From positions 2,728,001-2,792,000 of the forward strand of contig CP136062.1 of assembly GCA_032622095.1 (NCBI GenBank): a DNA stretch of 64,000 nt, read 5' to 3'. Below the pieces are notes generated by a model. That model was not told where the DNA came from, made no database searches, and was given only the letters and a program-made list of their open reading frames with translations. How positions within the stretch are numbered: the stretch's first letter is position 1; each line of letters opens with the position of its first letter. This document shows, piece after piece, positions 23,316-34,849 of the stretch. Both the position numbers and the translations under genes were made by a program. This stretch comes from Siphonodentalium dalli. Taxonomy: Eukaryota > Mollusca > Scaphopoda > Gadilida > Siphonodentaliidae.

Positions 23316-23806
23316 CACGGAATCGCTCTATTGCAAATGTATGGCACAACATAGGGACAACTGAAATGAAAATGCGACTTATATAATTTCTGAAGTATTA
23401 TAAACATGAAGTCCTGGTCGATAGCGAGTCAGAACTATTCAATCTCTTTTGGCGGGAAAATATATAATGTGTAAAAACTACTAAACATAACATTGTTATT
23501 TGTATTTTCGCGATTCGACATACATGTATGCGTTTCCGTATTTTTGGAGAGTGTTCGCTCAAGCAGTGAGTGGCACTTGCTCGGTTAAACTCTGGCTAGA
23601 GATGTTCCCCTTTTTACCTGTTTTAACGCACGAACCAAACTGCGTTTTATCAGCATCCTATTTATACTTCCGGGAATGTTTAAGTTGTTCCATCTTCGCT
23701 GATAAATATTGTATTTAATGTATTTTTCAAGGTATTCCGCATTGCATAAGAGAGTTATTAAACCGTTATGACCGACATCGACAGCCGTAGTAAATTTTCA
23801 CACATA

Positions 23807-24189
23807 CTCTTGAGTGCCTAATAAAAGTACAGGGTGGAATAATAGTACAGGTTGGAAAATGTCGCGTAACTGAATAATAGTACAGGGCGGAATAAACGTA
23901 GACTGGAAATATTAGTACCATACATCCCAACAAAACGCATCGTCTGACTGGTTTACTGATGCCATGGGACAGAAATAGTTTCGATGGATAGCCAGGTGTG
24001 TGAATCTAGTGTGCTGATCACTGTCAACAATCAAGAGTTCATTTATCTATGAATAACACAATTTAAGATTGGTGAATTATTTCTTTTGGTTAATTTAATA
24101 AACGTACAGGACCATATAACGATCGAACAGGTGGGAATTTTACCTCGATTTTAATAATCGTACATGTATGTTTATTAGGCACTCAAGAG
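23807..24189. mobile_element. Nested 383 bp MITE with TA target duplication
   Basis: The ends are inverted repeats CTCTTGAGTGCCTAATAAA (left) and its complement (right), flanked by TA on both sides (23805-23806, 24190-24191). It interrupts the right TIR of element B. The uninterrupted left TIR of B (near 21331-21345) gives the approximate empty site. A TA duplication points to a Tc1/mariner-like source, although the ends do not start with CAGT. The interior carries AGTACAGGGTGGAATAATAG-like short repeats and no coding. Confidence 0.6.
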
Positions 24190-24421
24190 TAATCACCATC
24201 GCCGTTTCGACAAAAGGCAACAGTTTGTCAGAAAACAAGCGACGGTTTTGATTTGGTTGAGGGTGGCCGGAGAATATGGTGGCCTAATTTCGATGCGCAA
24301 ATTAGCGCTTCTAGATTATTATCGAAAAAACAGCCAGTTTGAGAGTATAATATATAGCTGAATACAGCTAGTTTAGCTGAAAACAGCTATTGTAGCTGTA
24401 TTCTCACATTTGCCAGACCTG

Positions 24422-24967
24422 TTTACTGGATTCAGAGTCAATCAGACTTCCGCTACCACAAGTTACTAGTTTCAAGTCCTATTTCAGCATAAAAAATGTA
24501 TCAGTTGTAAAAATATATCTTCCACTCAATCAACTACATGTATATATATGTCTTGAAAGCAACACTGCAAATCCGAAATGATTTGGCATTATTGCAACAT
24601 TTATTAATGCGAATTGCAAACAAAACAAAAATTGAAAAACTGACGTGTCGCCATCCGAGTCACAGGCTATATACGTTACAATCTAGGATGGAGACTCGTC
24701 AATCTCACACAGGAGCTTTCCATACTTGTCTATATTATTAAAGTAATGGTATGTGTACTTATCAGTGGATTTTGGTAAAATTTTCCAACAACTGTGGCCA
24801 AAAACGATGCACTAAACCTCCATTTGTGTAAAATACCTCGAACGAGGTTCCTCAGATATTAAACAATTCAATATTAATTGCGTATTGTTTATTTGATACC
24901 CAACGGGGCCCTCCATATTATGTTTACATATGATAGTCATATGGTTTCGACTCAACTTCATTTACGA
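24422..24967. other. Unassigned sequence
   Basis: No gene or element is recognised. The 67-codon frame at 24538-24741 has no recognisable features. Confidence 0.5.
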
Positions 24968-25863
24968 TAGATCATGCCATGAATCTCTACTCCAGCTGAT
25001 GCCCGTAAAGATCATATTCCACCAGTACAAAACCTGGGAACTCTTTTCAAGTTTAGATATGGAACCTTATAAAGTCGAAAAATAACGCGGAGAATATACT
25101 TCTTTGTTCATACCTGTTGCTTAATGATTTATTCATCGGTACGTGAAGTTCCCAGCTCGAGATTACATTATTTACGTGACTTTTGAGACTCGATTCTGCG
25201 ATAAATATTTATTTTATTCCCTGTCGCCAAATTCAGTCCATAAGCGGCCGCACGCGGAAGCAGTTCTGATTGGTCAATGACCGAAACTTAAGTCCGAAAG
25301 TATAACTTCCCGCCACCGAACCGGTTGCAAAACTGGTCAAGCGCCCCCTGTGTATAAACACTCACGCTGGATTAATACACACTATAATAATATCTACTGC
25401 ATATTGCCATTGATTTGGAACAAAACATTGTTTCGTGCATGAATCGTTTGTGAAGAAACTTGTATCCTACGACCTGCGGTGTCCCCGATAACATAGACAA
25501 CCGTCGCATTGGATTGTGTGAGTGAGTGTTACACAGGGGGAGCTTGACCCAGAATTGCTTTTGCGTTATGTCGCTTACGGCAATAATTTTCGTGACGGGA
25601 GAATAAAATCAATATTTATCATGGAATCGGGTCTCAAAAGTTACGTAAATAAATTAATCTTGAGCTGGGAACTTCATGTACCGATGAATAAATCATTAAG
25701 CAACAGGTATGAACAAAGAAGTACATTCCACAGCATTCCACGTATTATTTTTTCGACTTTATAATGTTCCCTGTCAAAACTTTAAAAAAGTTCCCGGGTT
25801 TTGTACTAGTGGAATATGATCTCTACGGGCGTCAGCTGGAGTAGAGATTCATGGCATGATCTA
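24968..25863. repeat. Long inverted repeat, ~260 bp arms, ~365 bp spacer
   Basis: The left arm 24968-25226 and right arm 25592-25863 are reverse complements at roughly 85-90% by eye. Shared phrases include TAGATCATGCCATGAATCTC, AGTACAAAACC, TCATACCTGTTGCTTAATGA and GAAGTTCCCAGCTC. The unique centre is less AT-rich and contains AGCGGCCGC. The open frame 25522-25764 lies partly in the right arm and is unlikely to be a gene. This looks like a fold-back or long-TIR element; no target duplication is evident. Confidence 0.7.
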
Positions 25864-26025
25864 CATTTACGACTGATCATTGCAACCACTCACTGTTGTT
25901 GTGTTCTGCAGTCCTCCTCACAAAGAATTCCTCGCGGGAGTAATAAATTACTCCTGCATAACAGGTTACTTGACGGAGCAATTGCTCCCGCAATGAATAA
26001 ATGTTCATTAACTTCATATTATTGG

Positions 26026-27165
26026 TAGTGCTGGGACGGTTGTCCGGATATCCGGTTACGGTTCGGTTATGCGTGTCAACTGGTTGGACGAGGCCACAAC
26101 CGGATAACCGTATTATTGATAATGATCGTACTATAATCGTAGTACTAGTACTCCGTGTAAATGTTGTCGAAATAATTTACAGAAGTTTAAGTAACGAGAC
26201 TAAGTAATAAGAATCGATTTGGACAGTTGACTGTGTATTAATATAGCGCACAACACATGCCAGTTTGATCACCGGCAGCTTTTCTAGACATGAAACCAAT
26301 ATGTGTCTGTCTGGGAATCACTTGCAACACATTCGATGCCAATTTCCTTTGCCGGCCTTACATGAAAGGTTGCGAGTCCTTGACCGCGACGTTCCGGTTG
26401 CACCGTGGCATAAATCAAAGCAATCAAGTCTAGACTTTTGCTACGTCATCAATAGTATGTCTGTTTTGTCGAAACTGTCCCTCTTTGTCATTATCATTAC
26501 TTAACTTTATTTCCTAAACACTGGCTTGGGCTTATATAATGAATCACGACGATTTAATTTCGTTTGAATTAGTTTCTTAGATAATTGAAGTAACATCGTG
26601 ATGCCACTGTGATTAATACATACCTACCTATACCTAAAACTAGTACACATTAGTTCATTACTAAACAACAGTATACCTACATTCAGTACCTTGTAGTACA
26701 CATGTTTGGGCTAATCATGCCCGAGATGTACACAAGGAAGGAACTATATTTTCGTTGCGGAAGGTTCAGCAAGCAAGCATTGTTCATGTGGAACTCCCGT
26801 AAACATCGATATACTAGCGAACACTAACGATTGCTCTATCACAAACCATCAGGGAGTGGGAATTATTGTTCACTACTAATATATATTATATTTTAGTTTG
26901 TTTGGGCTCAAAACTGAATTAATTTATACACATTTACCACTATTTGATCGCCGTAACGGGACCGTATTGTACGATCAAGACATCGTTTGTGATCGCATGT
27001 ATATCGAAGTTTCCGGGACTCGTAATTAACACTTTATTTGCCGATATAGTGACCAGTGTATTCAATCTCGTACTTAGGGTAATGATGGTTGCCGTTAACC
27101 GGTTATGATTAGGTTAATGCCTGTGGTTAAACAGTTAGGATAAAATCCCAACCGTCCCAGCACTA
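26026..27165. mobile_element. hAT-type non-autonomous element, 1140 bp, 8 bp TSD
   Basis: A perfect 17 bp terminal inverted repeat, TAGTGCTGGGACGGTTG, lies at 26026-26042 and, inverted, at 27149-27165. Both ends are flanked by the identical 8 bp ATTATTGG (26018-26025 and 27166-27173). Eight-bp duplications and this type of TIR are characteristic of the hAT superfamily. The subterminal regions carry CCGGTTA/TAACCGG motifs. No transposase is present; the longest frame (79 codons) shows no hAT or BED domain residues. Confidence 0.85.
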
Positions 27166-27173
27166 ATTATTGG

Positions 27174-28551
27174 TAAATTAAATAGTTATTACTGTTTTAC
27201 ATATTAAAATTTACTATGTACAAGTACTACTACTTTGTGTTTGTGTTGACTTAAACTATTATTCCCTGGGGTCTCATTAATGAATGCCAAGTCAATGTAG
27301 GGTTCATGAGTCCAATTGCGAATAAAAGACAAACCGGCTGCCGTTTCATACTTTACCGGTAATTGTTTTCCCGAACGCGCTCCGAATGCTTGGCGCATGC
27401 TTTACAATAATCTTTCGTAATGATTGTTTGGCCATCCTTTTATTTTCAAAATGTGGTGCGTTCGGTAGTGGGTTAATGTCGCAAGAGCTATACTCGTCCT
27501 TGACCTCTATAAATGGTATGCTCGTAGGGCGCGAATCTATAATCTCAAATCGACTCCATTCCAATCGCATGAGCAATTTGACTTAATTATCAAGCTGTTC
27601 CACCCACTTTGATGTTCTAGAAACCACCTGAAAAATACCCGTTAATTAGTTGAACGCCTGGCCCAGCAAAGGCATTTATATAACATTGGCATTTGGGAGG
27701 AATACGCTTGTCCAACCAAATAAGAGCAATTAACCCCAAGCCAATAGGCTGCAGTAAATAATGTTGGCATATAATTCTAACAGTTGTGTGGATTACGTTG
27801 GGTCAACCAAGTGCCAACAACGTCAACATATAAACCAATATGCTGTAGTTTATTCAGTTGGTATGCTCACGTTGGTCTAATATAAGGCCAACGTTATAAT
27901 TCCAATGGTTGGGAGTAATCTTTGGGACAACCAAATGCCAACGTCAACACAACCTGGCAAACCTAATGCCATTGTATCGGTAGTCATGCTATCTGGGTTA
28001 ATTAGGCATACCATGCAGAATTGACACAGCTAGTCGGGTAGCAACTGTAACCTATAGACACATATTCTATGTCATAAAGACAGATCATACCATACGTCTA
28101 GATACATGTGCTTGTGTTGATCACATAGAAATTTAACACTTTGTCGAGGAGCTGGAATTGCGATGATTTGAACAAAGTGGTCTGATCGTACCCGTATATG
28201 CATACGTTGCGTCTGCCATGAACAATCCTCAGGAAGTGGGTGCTATTGCGCTTGCACCCTCATTTTCGATTTCCCGCTCCCGTCTTTTTTCATAGTGGAA
28301 ACCGGTGTTTTAGTGTGAATTTCTGGCCGGAATGTATTCTCACCGGAAACCCCGGCTAACCATATCGAACCATTCCTGTCAACTTTCCTATCATGGACGT
28401 TTAAAATATCTTTTGGTCTTGAGAATGAGTACAGGGATGGCAAAACAATTGTCATGAAAGCTTATTTTAAAGCATGCGCCAAGCATTCTGACCGCGTTTG
28501 CAAAAAACTTACCTGTAAAGTCTTAATTTCATACATGTATATTGCATGAAT
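27174..28551. other. Unassigned sequence with CCAACGT-type degenerate repeats
   Basis: No gene is recognised. Between about 27640 and 27970, phrases built on CCAACGT, GTTGGCAT and CCAATATGCTG recur in both orientations, suggesting an old degenerate repeat. The overlapping 66-76 codon frames on both strands at 27346-27586 are mutually exclusive shadows. Confidence 0.4.
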
Positions 28552-29100
28552 CCGGCAGGGGGGAGTCGGAAAAAAGTTGCGGGCACGTATGCTGATTTTT
28601 TACTTTCGACCCTTGTTGTGACCCACCCACCCCCGCATCCAAATTTTTGGCAGTTTTTTCTTACCATTTTTGGACACCCACCCCCCCTTTTAACACTAAA
28701 ACAGAGATTTGCGGGGGGAATTCACTGTAAACAGCTGTATATTTCTGTGCGTACTATTAGTCATGGATGTTAACATTAACATGTAAATAGGAATGAGTCA
28801 TTTTGGGGTCATTCTATAAAAAAAAACATGGCTGCCAGCAGCCATCTTGGATTTCAAAATTCAATCCATTAGCATGGGCTACAGGCTATACTGTTTGTCT
28901 GATCATCATGAAATTTGTCATTTATGTTAATATTGACATATAGTTGTGTTTTAAGCTAGACTCATTGCAAAAACAGTCAAAAAGACTTGCAGGACAAATA
29001 TTTTTGAGTTGCGGAAAAATTGTTTGTTGCTCCTATCGACCACCCACCCACCCTGGCATACGTGCCCGGAAAAAACTTTTTTCCACCCCCCTGAATCCGG
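28552..29100. mobile_element. Inverted-repeat element around older repeat DNA
   Basis: The left end (CCGGCAGGGGGGAGTCGG, then AAAAAAGTT and CGGGCACGTATGC, 28552-28592) is inverted at 29056-29100 (GGCATACGTGCCCGG to CCCCCCTGAATCCGG). The interior includes one unit of the family-2 tandem repeat (about 28780-28950). Both ends carry C-rich CCCACCCACCC stretches just inside. No clear target duplication. Confidence 0.5.
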
Positions 29101-29199
29101 TACATTTTTCCTCCACTAGGCATTTTGTCCCACTTATGAGACCCACTGATCTGCTATTAAGGCAAATCTTGTTGATCAATATCTCCAGTTGGAACAAGC

Positions 29200-29960
29200 T
29201 GCCGGTATCCTGAACAATCCTAACTCTACCCATACCGAATTGTCATCATTGGACTACAAATTTGATACACCTATGACCAACCACAGAACTATGCAGCAGA
29301 GAACTTCTCTATGTGGTTATATATTATTGTGTGCATGTTCCCTATGTGACTCACAATCAGATTTGTTCAAATAAGTTCATCAGATCAAATAGGTGCGAAG
29401 CCAGGGCCATAACTCTTTCCCTCCATAGTAATTCTCAAAACAATTTCTTCTCATGAAACATTGGGCCTCTATATAACTTAAATTTGGCCTTGGGTGACCA
29501 AGGTTCAGATTTGTTCAAATGGGGTCATTTTTTAGGAAAAGAGGCCACCAGAGGGTGAATTCGGTGATGCTAGCCCTCCTTTGCGAAATCGTGTCATTAA
29601 ATTAACTTTTTGGGAACCTCATTCTGCAAAGGTCAGACACACTAAATACAGGCTTGGCTGTTTCAATATTATTTTCTTAATCACCACTTATCCAGGTGAA
29701 ATTATACCCTGATTTTCCGAAGAAAATATTTCGGGGTATATTGATATTACTAGATGAATGGATCTCATAGATGGGGATTCACATTTGTTCTAATAGGGGC
29801 AGAGATAAGAGATTTAACTCTCTATGCTGTTTGGTACTGCCATAATAATATTGGTTTCTACGCAGCCTGGTGGGGCAGGTTTGATTTTCCAACATGTATG
29901 ATTTTAAATCAACAGTCCATATGTTCCTACTTCAGGTTAAACTGTTGGACAGAATTGGCC
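29200..29960 (+). repeat. Family-5 core sequence (AGCTCACCTGAG-type element), 5' end absent
   Basis: Phrases such as GTTCCCTATGTG, GAAGCCAGGGCCATAACTCT, TTCAGATTTGTTCAAAT and TGGATCTCATAGATGGGGAT recur, slightly changed, at 47600-48240 downstream of a complete family-5 5' hairpin. This copy is therefore a fragment of the same element family without a visible terminal hairpin. The short frames here are not supported as genes. Confidence 0.55.
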
Positions 29961-30600
29961 ACAAATTGAACTTTATGGGGGGTGTCGGGTTGGTAATTTA
30001 AAAAAGTTTGACAGCTTTAAGTACTGGTACCAGTTGTAAAATTCAACATAAGAGGGATGTGCAAAAGAAATTTTGTGAACTTAGTACTGTGGTAGGGTTG
30101 TCTTCTTTAAAAGGTAAGAGGTTGGAGATTTGTCAGTGGTGTGCAATTAGAAAGTTAAAGGTGAAGAGCCCTGCTCATTTGAAAACCTCCAGCTATGTCC
30201 ATGTTTAGAACTACTTGTCTTAAGTGATTTTGTCAAGTACTGACTTGTACCGGTAGTCATCAGAGTCCCAGTCTTCTCAGTATCGCCCGAGCAATCTTTA
30301 GATTTCAACTAGAAATGTCCAGTTTTCTAGCGATAAACGCCCTTAGCTTTTGTTTTCAAAATTATGACGAAAGTATTAAAGGGGCATGCATTCAAGACTC
30401 TTTATGCAGTACATTTTCGGATAATGTTATCAAAGATTATCAATGTCTTCATTTTCCTGATATAAACAGTATTCATCATTCAAAACTTTCCTACGTCAGT
30501 TTCGCTCCGGAAGTCACACATTTTACTTCGAAATTTTGTTGAGCGATCTGTCCGATGCCTGTTCACGTCATAACTTCATCACTAAATCCTTTGGCACATA
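29961..30600. other. Unassigned sequence with two short open frames
   Basis: Frames at 30008-30208 (66 codons) and 30315-30542 (75 codons) are open on the plus strand. Neither has a recognisable motif. A good splice-donor match (AAAAGGTAAGAG) lies near 30110. These could be remnants of exons or chance. Confidence 0.25.
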
Positions 30601-31318
30601 CTACAGACCACATCCCTGATCTGATCATCAGCAAACTTCATACAGATCATCAGGGTGACCTCTAGATGGGAATGATTTATTTTGGGGTCATTCGGCTAAA
30701 AAAAACATTGCCGCCAGTGGCCATCTTGGATTTCAAAATTAAATACTTAATCATGGGCTACAGGCCATAATGTTTGTCTGATAATCCTAAAATTTGTCAT
30801 GGATGTTGACATGTAGATGGGAACGAGTCATTTTGGGGTCATTCGGCCAAAAGACATGGCACCAGTTGCTATTTTAGATTTTACTTTTTGTATGTCTAAA
30901 TCTTTCATCAAAATCCATTAGCATGGGCTGCTATTTGATCTGTTTGTACATGTATCATCTTCATTAAATTTGTCATGGATGTTGACATTGACATGAAGAT
31001 GGGAACGAGTCATTTTGGGAGTCATTCAGCCAAATAACATGGCCGTCGGTAGCCATTTTGAATTTTACTCTTTGTATCACTAAAACTTTCAGCACACCCT
31101 ACAAGCCACCTTTATGATTTATCATCCGTTCATTACCAAACTTCCGATGGATCTTCAGGGTGAGCCATAATTTTTTTTTGAAACTCAATAAAGAAACGTG
31201 GCCTCCATCAGACATCTTGGATTTTACTTTATATCAGTATATCGCTTCATGTTGACATCTGGTATTACTTAGATATTTCAACTTTCCCATTGACTGTTAC
31301 GGAGAAAATTATTCCCTC

Positions 31319-31389
31319 TCAAAAGTTGCTACAGTGTCATTGAGACACTTTCATTATTAGCTCAACTTTACTTTGTAAAGTTTGAGCTA
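31319..31389 (+). other. Family-2 tandem junction: 3' end followed directly by 5' hairpin
   Basis: CTACAGTGTCAT, GACACTTTCATTATTAG and then the near-palindrome TAGCTCAACTTTAC/GTAAAGTTTGAGCTA (31358-31389). The AGTTGAGCTA motif that precedes the 3' hairpin in the other copies is the inverse of the 5' TAGCTCAACT, the same asymmetric arrangement as in HN1. Related 3' ends lie at 32918-32952, 33408-33450 and 34799-34832. Confidence 0.6.
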
Positions 31390-31664
31390 TTGCCATGGCT
31401 TTGTCGTCCGTTTGTGCATATGTGCGTGATTCGTCAACAATACAGGCAACAGGTCGTACCTTTGGTCGGATCATTATGAAATTTGTCATAGCTGTTGACA
31501 TCAACATTTAGACCGGAATGATTATTTTGGGGTCATTGGGGAAAAAACATGGCCACCAGCGGCCATCTTGAATTTCAAAATTCAATCCATTAGCACGGGC
31601 TACAGGCCGTACTGTTCGTCTGATCGTCATGAAATTTGTCATGGATGTTAATATTGACATGTAG

Positions 31665-32293
31665 CAGACTTTCATTTTTGAGGCGTGCGACCGCTCTTGC
31701 GCACCATCGCGTGGCTAAAATTAAAAACCAGCGAGCGATCGATCGCGCACCTAGGCCAATTACAGAGAGCGTACCTAATAACGGTATTCTCAGTGTCTAC
31801 CCACACAAGATGTGTTAATAATGTGTCCCATTTTCCGTTTTATTATGGCTGTATGATGTGTCGCGAGATCAAAGGTGCCGCAACCTAGTTACCAATTGGA
31901 AGCTAAAAGTACATTTTAATGATTCTATGTATGGCTTATGACGTAACATACATTCCTGGAAAATCAAAGGGAGACCATGTGGGAGAATCAGCATGGAATC
32001 GGAGTATTAAAATGATTCCTTATTAATAATTATGAATTACAATTAATATAGGAGCATGTACAATATAAAAACATAGTGTTTAACATTCACTTGTGCTTAT
32101 GGATAGTGGATTAAACAGTGTTAAACCATCAAAAGAGATTCGCTGGACATCGATCGTGAGTAAACTAATTCAATTTACGCGGCATTTATGAATGTATTTC
32201 CGCTGTTTATTTTATCTTGATAGAAACCACGCACCTGGCCAAAACCCAGTGAGCGGACTCAGCGCGCCTACATTTTCTAAAAATGAAAGTCTG
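31665..32293. mobile_element. hAT-like insertion, 629 bp, in the family-2 array
   Basis: The ends are inverted repeats starting CAGACTTTCATTTTT. They interrupt a family-2 core unit between ...GACATGTAG and ATTTAGATGGGAACG. In intact units the text reads GACATGTAGATGGGAACG, so ATGTAG/ATTTAG is a probable 6 bp duplication with one change. The interior is non-coding and includes the palindromic GCGATCGATCGCGC. The length happens to equal the HN1 629 bp period; the sequences are unrelated. Confidence 0.6.
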
Positions 32294-33867
32294 ATTTAGA
32301 TGGGAACGAGTAGTTTTGGGGTCAATCGGCCAAAAAACATGGCCGCCGGCAGCCATCTTAGATTTTACACTTTGCATGACTAAATCCTTTGACACGGGCT
32401 ACAGGTCGTACCTTTGGACAGATCATCATAAAATTTGTCTTGGATGTTAACAATGACATGTAGATGGGAACAAGTCAGCAGCCATCTTGGATTCTACTCT
32501 TTGTATGACTAAATCCTTTAGCACGAGCTACAATTCGTACCTTTAGTTTGATCAGGATGAAATTTGTCATGGCTATTGAAATTGGAATGTAGATGGGAAC
32601 AAGTCATTTTGGGGTCATTCGGTCAAAAGACATGGCCACCAGCAGCCATCTTGGATTTTACTCTTTGTATGACTAAATCCTTTTGCACGGGCTACAGGTT
32701 TGACCTTTAGTCTAATCATCATGAAATTTATCATGGCTGTTGAAATGGGAATGTAGATGGGAACGAGTCATTTTGGGGGTCATTCGGCCAAAAAAAATGG
32801 CCGCCAGCAGCCATCTTGGATTTTACTCTGTGTATGACTAAATCCTTTACTGATAATTTTTTACACTCCTTTTTAATCTCTCTATTCATTGCTCATCACA
32901 AAAAAATTACCTTCTTTACAAAGTTGAGCTACAGTGTCATTGACATTTTCATATTAGTTTAAAATGATGTGAAACACTCTGGAGGGTGATCAAATACAAA
33001 TGTAAGATAATTGTACTCTACATGTATGTTTACAAATATTATATCCCAATGGACACATATCATCAGTCTTATATTAACCAAAGGCAGTGACTCGTGATGA
33101 CAAAATCGTTTTCGTTAGTTTATCGCGGGTTGTTGCAACCTGAATCAAGAAGTAAATATTTACATCTGATGTTAGTTAGTTTTCATTAGAGATGTACGGA
33201 CGATTTGCTTGGGATTTTTGGTGATGTTATTAGAATTCAACACTACTGTTTCGCACCCAAACAGGTCCTTAATATGTCTTTAAATCTAATTTTACTGACA
33301 TCATAGCTGATGAAGCTGACATGTCAACATCAAGTATTACTAGGACATATTAACTCTCCCATTCCTAATCATCATTCCATTGACTGTAACAAAAGAAATT
33401 ATTCCTCCTCGAAGTTGAGCTACAGTACATTGTCATTGACACTTTCATTTTAAATTCTGAGGGGGATTCAGAGGCACACTGTCCGCTCCCAGACTATAAT
33501 ATTCCTTGGCACTAATCCCTTCTGGCCTTTACGGTTTTTTGACATATCTCTGTACATTTACATACATGCTCCCAATTATTTTCAGATACAGAACTATTGC
33601 AGTTGCAGTATAGCTGATAGTAAAATCTTAGAATTGTCTGCACATTAATACCAAGGTAACTTTAACATGTACACAGCAAAATAGGTGGACACGAGGCAAA
33701 AAAAAAATGGAAAAAAGACGGAACATTTTGAAATAGGACAATCTATACTCATGAAACTCAATTTTGTTGGTATGTTTGTTTGTCTGTTTATAGGCAACAA
33801 AATAACTGAACCATCGGAGCTGAAAATTTGTATATATGGGTAACATTACTCTGGGAGGATTATTAAG

Positions 33868-34800
33868 AGTTCACATCAGATGTCTTTTAAGGGCACTAGT
33901 AATTAGTTTAATTAAATAATTCATTATATACCTGATAAAGACCGGAAATGTAATTATAGCCACCGGCTGCCATCTTTAATTGTACTCTTTGCATTATTTT
34001 ACACACCCTACAGGCCACATCCCTCATCTGATAATCACTAATCTTAATAGGGATCTGTGGGGTGACTTCTAGATTGCAGCTTACCATTTTTATCGAATAC
34101 TGTTAAAAAACATAGATGTCAATCACTATCTTGGAACAAAATCCAGACTTGGTTTTATTTTCACAAACATGACAGATGTTCTGACAACAGTAATTGAGTT
34201 CCTTATATGATCATAAAGGGGTTGTTGCTGCAATTCCTCCAGCAACGTTCTATTTAATGTTATAGTTTTACATAGTCATTCCATTTACTTCCTAAATCCA
34301 TAATTCTATGTGTCTCTTCATGTTTACATTCAGTATTAGTTCAAGATTTAACTTTCTCTGTTCATAATTCAGCATTACTAAGGGTTCACATCATATGTCT
34401 TATAAGGGCATCAGCAATTACTTTAACTAAATAATTAATTATATACATGATAAAGACCGGAAATGTAATTATAGCTACTGGCAGCCATCTTTAATTGTAC
34501 TCTTTGCATCATTAAATTATTTTACACACCCTACAGGCCACATTACTAGATCCAGACTTGATCTTATTTTCACAAACATGACAGATGTTCTGACACCAGT
34601 AATAGAGTGTTCATTATCTGGGGTTGTTACTGCAATTCCTCCAGCAAAATTATAGTTTTACATATATCGCCATTCCATCTACTACCTAAATCCCTAATTA
34701 TATGTGTCTCTTCATGTTGACATTCAGTATTAGTTAATCAATTAAACTTTCTGCGTTCATAATTGCTCGATAGAATGTAACACATATGACATCTATCCTC
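33868..34800 (+). repeat. ~515 bp direct duplication upstream of the Helentron gene
   Basis: The block beginning GTTCACATCAGATGTCTTTT (33870) is repeated from 34383. Both copies share GATAAAGACCGGAAATGTAA, CATCTTTAATTGTACTCTTT, CACAAACATGACAGATGTTC and GCAATTCCTCCAGC. The second copy has internal deletions and ends in a family-2 3' end just before the Helentron reading frame. No open frame of interest. Confidence 0.7.
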
Positions 34801-34830
34801 AAAATTGAGCTACAGTATCATTGACACTTT

Positions 34831-34849
34831 CTTTCTTTTTCTTTTTCAG
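34831..34849 (+). promoter_or_regulatory. 3' splice-site consensus at the start of the Helentron frame
   Basis: CTTTCTTTTTCTTTTTCAG is a long polypyrimidine tract ending in AG directly before the ATG at 34850. The reading frame upstream is open only back to a stop at 34787. The ATG has a weak initiation context (C at -3). Together these suggest an upstream exon may be spliced here, though translation could also begin at this ATG. Confidence 0.5.

Larger units (their letters stand above)
21111..24421. mobile_element. DNA element B, 3.3 kb, ~220-270 bp TIRs, with nested insertion
   Basis: Long inverted repeats lie at 21111-21330 and 24201-24421. Both start CAGGTCTGGTAAATGTGAGA or a close variant and contain AGCTACAATAGCTG, ATAGCTGAATACAGCTA-type repeats and the GCGCTAATTTGCGC phrase. 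The repeat continues further inward (left to about 21380) once the nested insertion at 23807-24189 is removed from the right arm. Flanks TATAC and TTTAC could be a decayed 5 bp target duplication. The termini resemble those of element A (CAGGTC start, AGCTACAATAGC subterminal). No transposase frame is seen. Confidence 0.6.
30600..32960 (+). repeat. Family-2 hairpin element(s) with ~130-180 bp tandem core
   Basis: The tandem core unit contains GGGAACGAGTCATTTTGGGG, ATGGCCGCC, CAGCAGCCATCTTGGATTTT and AAATTTGTCATGGATGTTGA. About ten units occur (for example near 30670, 30820, 31000, 31515, 32300, 32465, 32595 and 32760), interrupted at 31665-32293 by a younger insertion. A 5' hairpin lies at 31358-31389 and a matching 3' end near 32918-32952. 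The layout matches mollusc 'pearl'-like or Helentron-derived elements: hairpin, simple repeat, tandem core, subterminal inverted motif. Confidence 0.65.

Noticed and set aside
34805..34849. TTG start extending the Helentron protein by 15 residues
   Set aside because: The extension is the polypyrimidine tract of a 3' splice site and a copy of a repeat-element end, not a plausible N-terminus.
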